Part shown: piece after piece, positions 62,661 to 64,000 of the stretch
Layout: each line of letters opens with the position of its first letter
Numbering within the stretch: the first letter of the stretch is position 1
NCBI GenBank assembly: GCA_004323695.1
Contig: SCRU01000013.1
Location: 1 to 64,000, forward strand
From: Burkholderiaceae bacterium
Lineage (GTDB): Bacteria > Pseudomonadota > Gammaproteobacteria > Burkholderiales > Burkholderiaceae_C
Reading direction: 5' to 3'
DNA: 64,000 nt
Notes under the pieces: model-generated
What the model was told of the DNA's origin: nothing
The model's database searches: none
The model's input: only the letters and a program-made list of their open reading frames with translations
Made by a program: the position numbers and the translations under genes

Positions 62661-64000
62661 TTACCCGGCTTTCGCATCGGCGCGGATCATGTCCACGGCT
62701 TTCTCGGCCATCATCACGGCAGGGGCGTTCGTGTTGCCCGACACCAGCGTTGGCATCACGGAGCAGTCGATGACCCGCAGACCGGCCACGCCGTTCACGC
62801 GCAGCCGCGTGTCGACCACGGCCAAGGGATCGACGCCCATGCGACAGGTGCCGGTGGGATGAAAAATGGTGGCACCGTTGTTGCGGCAGAACTCGAGCAG
62901 GGCATCGTCAGTTGCGTCCTGTGGGCCTGGCTTGACCTCGCGCTTGACATAGGGCCGCATCTCGGCAGATGCCGCGATCGCGCGCGCCGCCTTGACGCCC
63001 GCGACGGCGGTGCGCCGATCCAGTTCGGTGGACAGGTAGTTGGGCTGCATTTCGGGTGGCTCGAAGGGGTCGCTTGAGCGAATCCGGATGTGGCCGCGCG
63101 ATTCGGGCCGCAATTGACAGACCGACATCGTGAAACCGGAGTACGGGTGCACCTTGCCGCCCGCCATGTCGGCCGAGAGTGTGGCCACGTGAAACTGGAT
63201 GTCCGGAGTCAATGCTTCTTGCGCCAGCGCGCGCAGGAAGCAGCCGCCCTGGTTGATGCCCACTGCCAGCGGTCCCGAGCGAAACAGCAGCCATTGAAGG
63301 CCGATCTTCATTTGTCCGGTGAGCGAATTGAGCTGATCGTTCACCGTGATCGGTTTGGTGCACTCGAAGCTCAGGCGAACCTGCAGGTGATCCTGCAAAT
63401 TCTCGCCCACGCCGGGCGCGTCGACCACAACCGGGATGCCGTGCTTGTCCAGCAACGCGCGCGGACCGATGCCCGACAACTGCAGCAGTTGCGGCGACTG
63501 GATCGAACCGGCCGACAGCAGTACCTCGGCATGGCAGCGCGCCTCCTTCATCTGGCCGGCCTGACGGTAGCGCACACCGACCGCGCGCGTGCCGTCCATG
63601 ATCAAACCGGTCGCGAACGCGTCCGTCTCGACGCGCAGATTGCTGCGCCCGCGCGCTGGGGTCAGGTAGGCTTTGGCCGCGCTGCAGCGCCAGCCTCGGT
63701 ACGTCGTCAGTTGGTAATAGCCGGCGCCTTCCTGTCTGGCACCGTTGAAGTCGTCGGTGCGCGGCACTCCGATTTGCTCCGCACCCCGGATGAACGCCTC
63801 GATCAGCTCGTGTCTGGCGCCGATGTCCGACACCTTCAGCGGTCCGTCGCCGCCGTGAAATGGACTCGCGCCGCGCTGATTGCCCTCGGACTTGATGAAG
63901 TACGGCAGCACATCGTCGTATCCCCAGCCCGTGTTGCCGAGTGCGGCCCAGTGGTCGTAGTCTTCGCGCTGACCCCGGATATAAATCAGTCCGTTGATCG
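62661..64000 (-). CDS. GMC oxidoreductase, possible isethionate dehydrogenase (5' end outside window)
   Basis: C-terminal 446 residues of a choline-dehydrogenase-like FAD enzyme; the frame continues past the window edge, so the start and the FAD GxGxxG motif are not visible. The second GMC signature LLSAGSIQSPQLLQLSGIG is present. Catalytic His lies in FHPTGTCRMG, and the paired Asn in SGNTNAPAVMMAEKA. Its type oxidises alcohols to aldehydes. Next to a transporter and in a locus centred on sulfoacetaldehyde, oxidation of isethionate, as by IseJ, is the best hypothesis; choline or another alcohol is the alternative. Confidence 0.85.
   Translation of the reverse strand, partial: INGLIYIRGQREDYDHWAALGNTGWGYDDVLPYFIKSEGNQRGASPFHGGDGPLKVSDIGARHELIEAFIRGAEQIGVPRTDDFNGARQEGAGYYQLTTYRGWRCSAAKAYLTPARGRSNLRVETDAFATGLIMDGTRAVGVRYRQAGQMKEARCHAEVLLSAGSIQSPQLLQLSGIGPRALLDKHGIPVVVDAPGVGENLQDHLQVRLSFECTKPITVNDQLNSLTGQMKIGLQWLLFRSGPLAVGINQGGCFLRALAQEALTPDIQFHVATLSADMAGGKVHPYSGFTMSVCQLRPESRGHIRIRSSDPFEPPEMQPNYLSTELDRRTAVAGVKAARAIAASAEMRPYVKREVKPGPQDATDDALLEFCRNNGATIFHPTGTCRMGVDPLAVVDTRLRVNGVAGLRVIDCSVMPTLVSGNTNAPAVMMAEKAVDMIRADAKAG

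Noticed and set aside
61404-63077. 557-codon plus-strand frame opposite the MHS transporter and GMC genes
   Set aside because: It crosses two real genes and their gap, is Gln/His/Arg-rich, and has no recognisable domain.

Overview
The window reads as chromosomal DNA of a GC-rich betaproteobacterium, order Burkholderiales and most likely Comamonadaceae (Variovorax/Polaromonas/Ramlibacter-like). This is judged from protein flavour (LipB with the long clade-type loop, FabA/FabB, AtpI-first ATP synthase operon) and from the dat-DUF493-lipB association; no rRNA or other marker is present to fix the genus. No tRNA, rRNA, insertion sequence, CRISPR array or intact prophage was found. No stretch longer than about 250 bases lacks a gene.

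Layout. 1-2148: the 3' end of ptsI, a YddG-like DMT exporter and lipB. 2157-9513: a four-gene defence-type island on the minus strand (Fic protein, type III-like Mod methyltransferase, AlbA/Schlafen-type ATP-binding protein, Res-like helicase-nuclease). It sits exactly between lipB and its usual partners DUF493 and the class IV aminotransferase (9638-10815). 11452-18608: complete ATP synthase operon atpI-B-E-F-H-A-G-D-C, closed by a strong terminator. 18715-23539: small housekeeping genes (a cyclic-nucleotide-binding protein, LemA/TPM genes, a YheT hydrolase, hypotheticals). 23648-26165: cytochrome c and fabAB.

26187-64000 is almost entirely a C2-sulfonate catabolic superlocus. Its core is a plus-strand operon, 35301-46215: xsc (sulfoacetaldehyde to acetyl phosphate plus sulfite), an amino-acid-type permease, pta (acetyl phosphate to acetyl-CoA), soeABC (cytoplasmic sulfite oxidation to sulfate), then a DUF3311 protein and an SSS symporter. 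Feeder branches surround it: sauU-sauS-sauT (sulfoacetate via sulfoacetyl-CoA), tauCAB (taurine-type ABC importer), a GMC dehydrogenase with an MHS-type transporter (resembling isethionate dehydrogenase IseJ and its transporter), a DAO-family FAD oxidoreductase, and a dipeptide/opine-type ABC importer with a YtcJ amidohydrolase and a CobW metallochaperone. The last set may bring in and cleave a conjugate that releases an aminosulfonate; this is inference. Orphan cobS/cobT genes, without cobN, lie in an IclR-led operon divergent from xsc.

Regulation can be read at three levels. IclR-1 has a candidate operator over the sauU promoter and a related element before its own gene. IclR-2 has TCGGAA repeats around a clear TTGACC-17-TATAGT promoter of xsc. 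A MocR/TauR-type regulator has a conserved 34-base element with GCCAG repeats exactly 23 bases apart. That element occurs upstream of three minus-strand operons: FAD oxidase, dipeptide-type ABC/amidohydrolase, and tauCAB. It is the strongest previously unmarked signal in the window.
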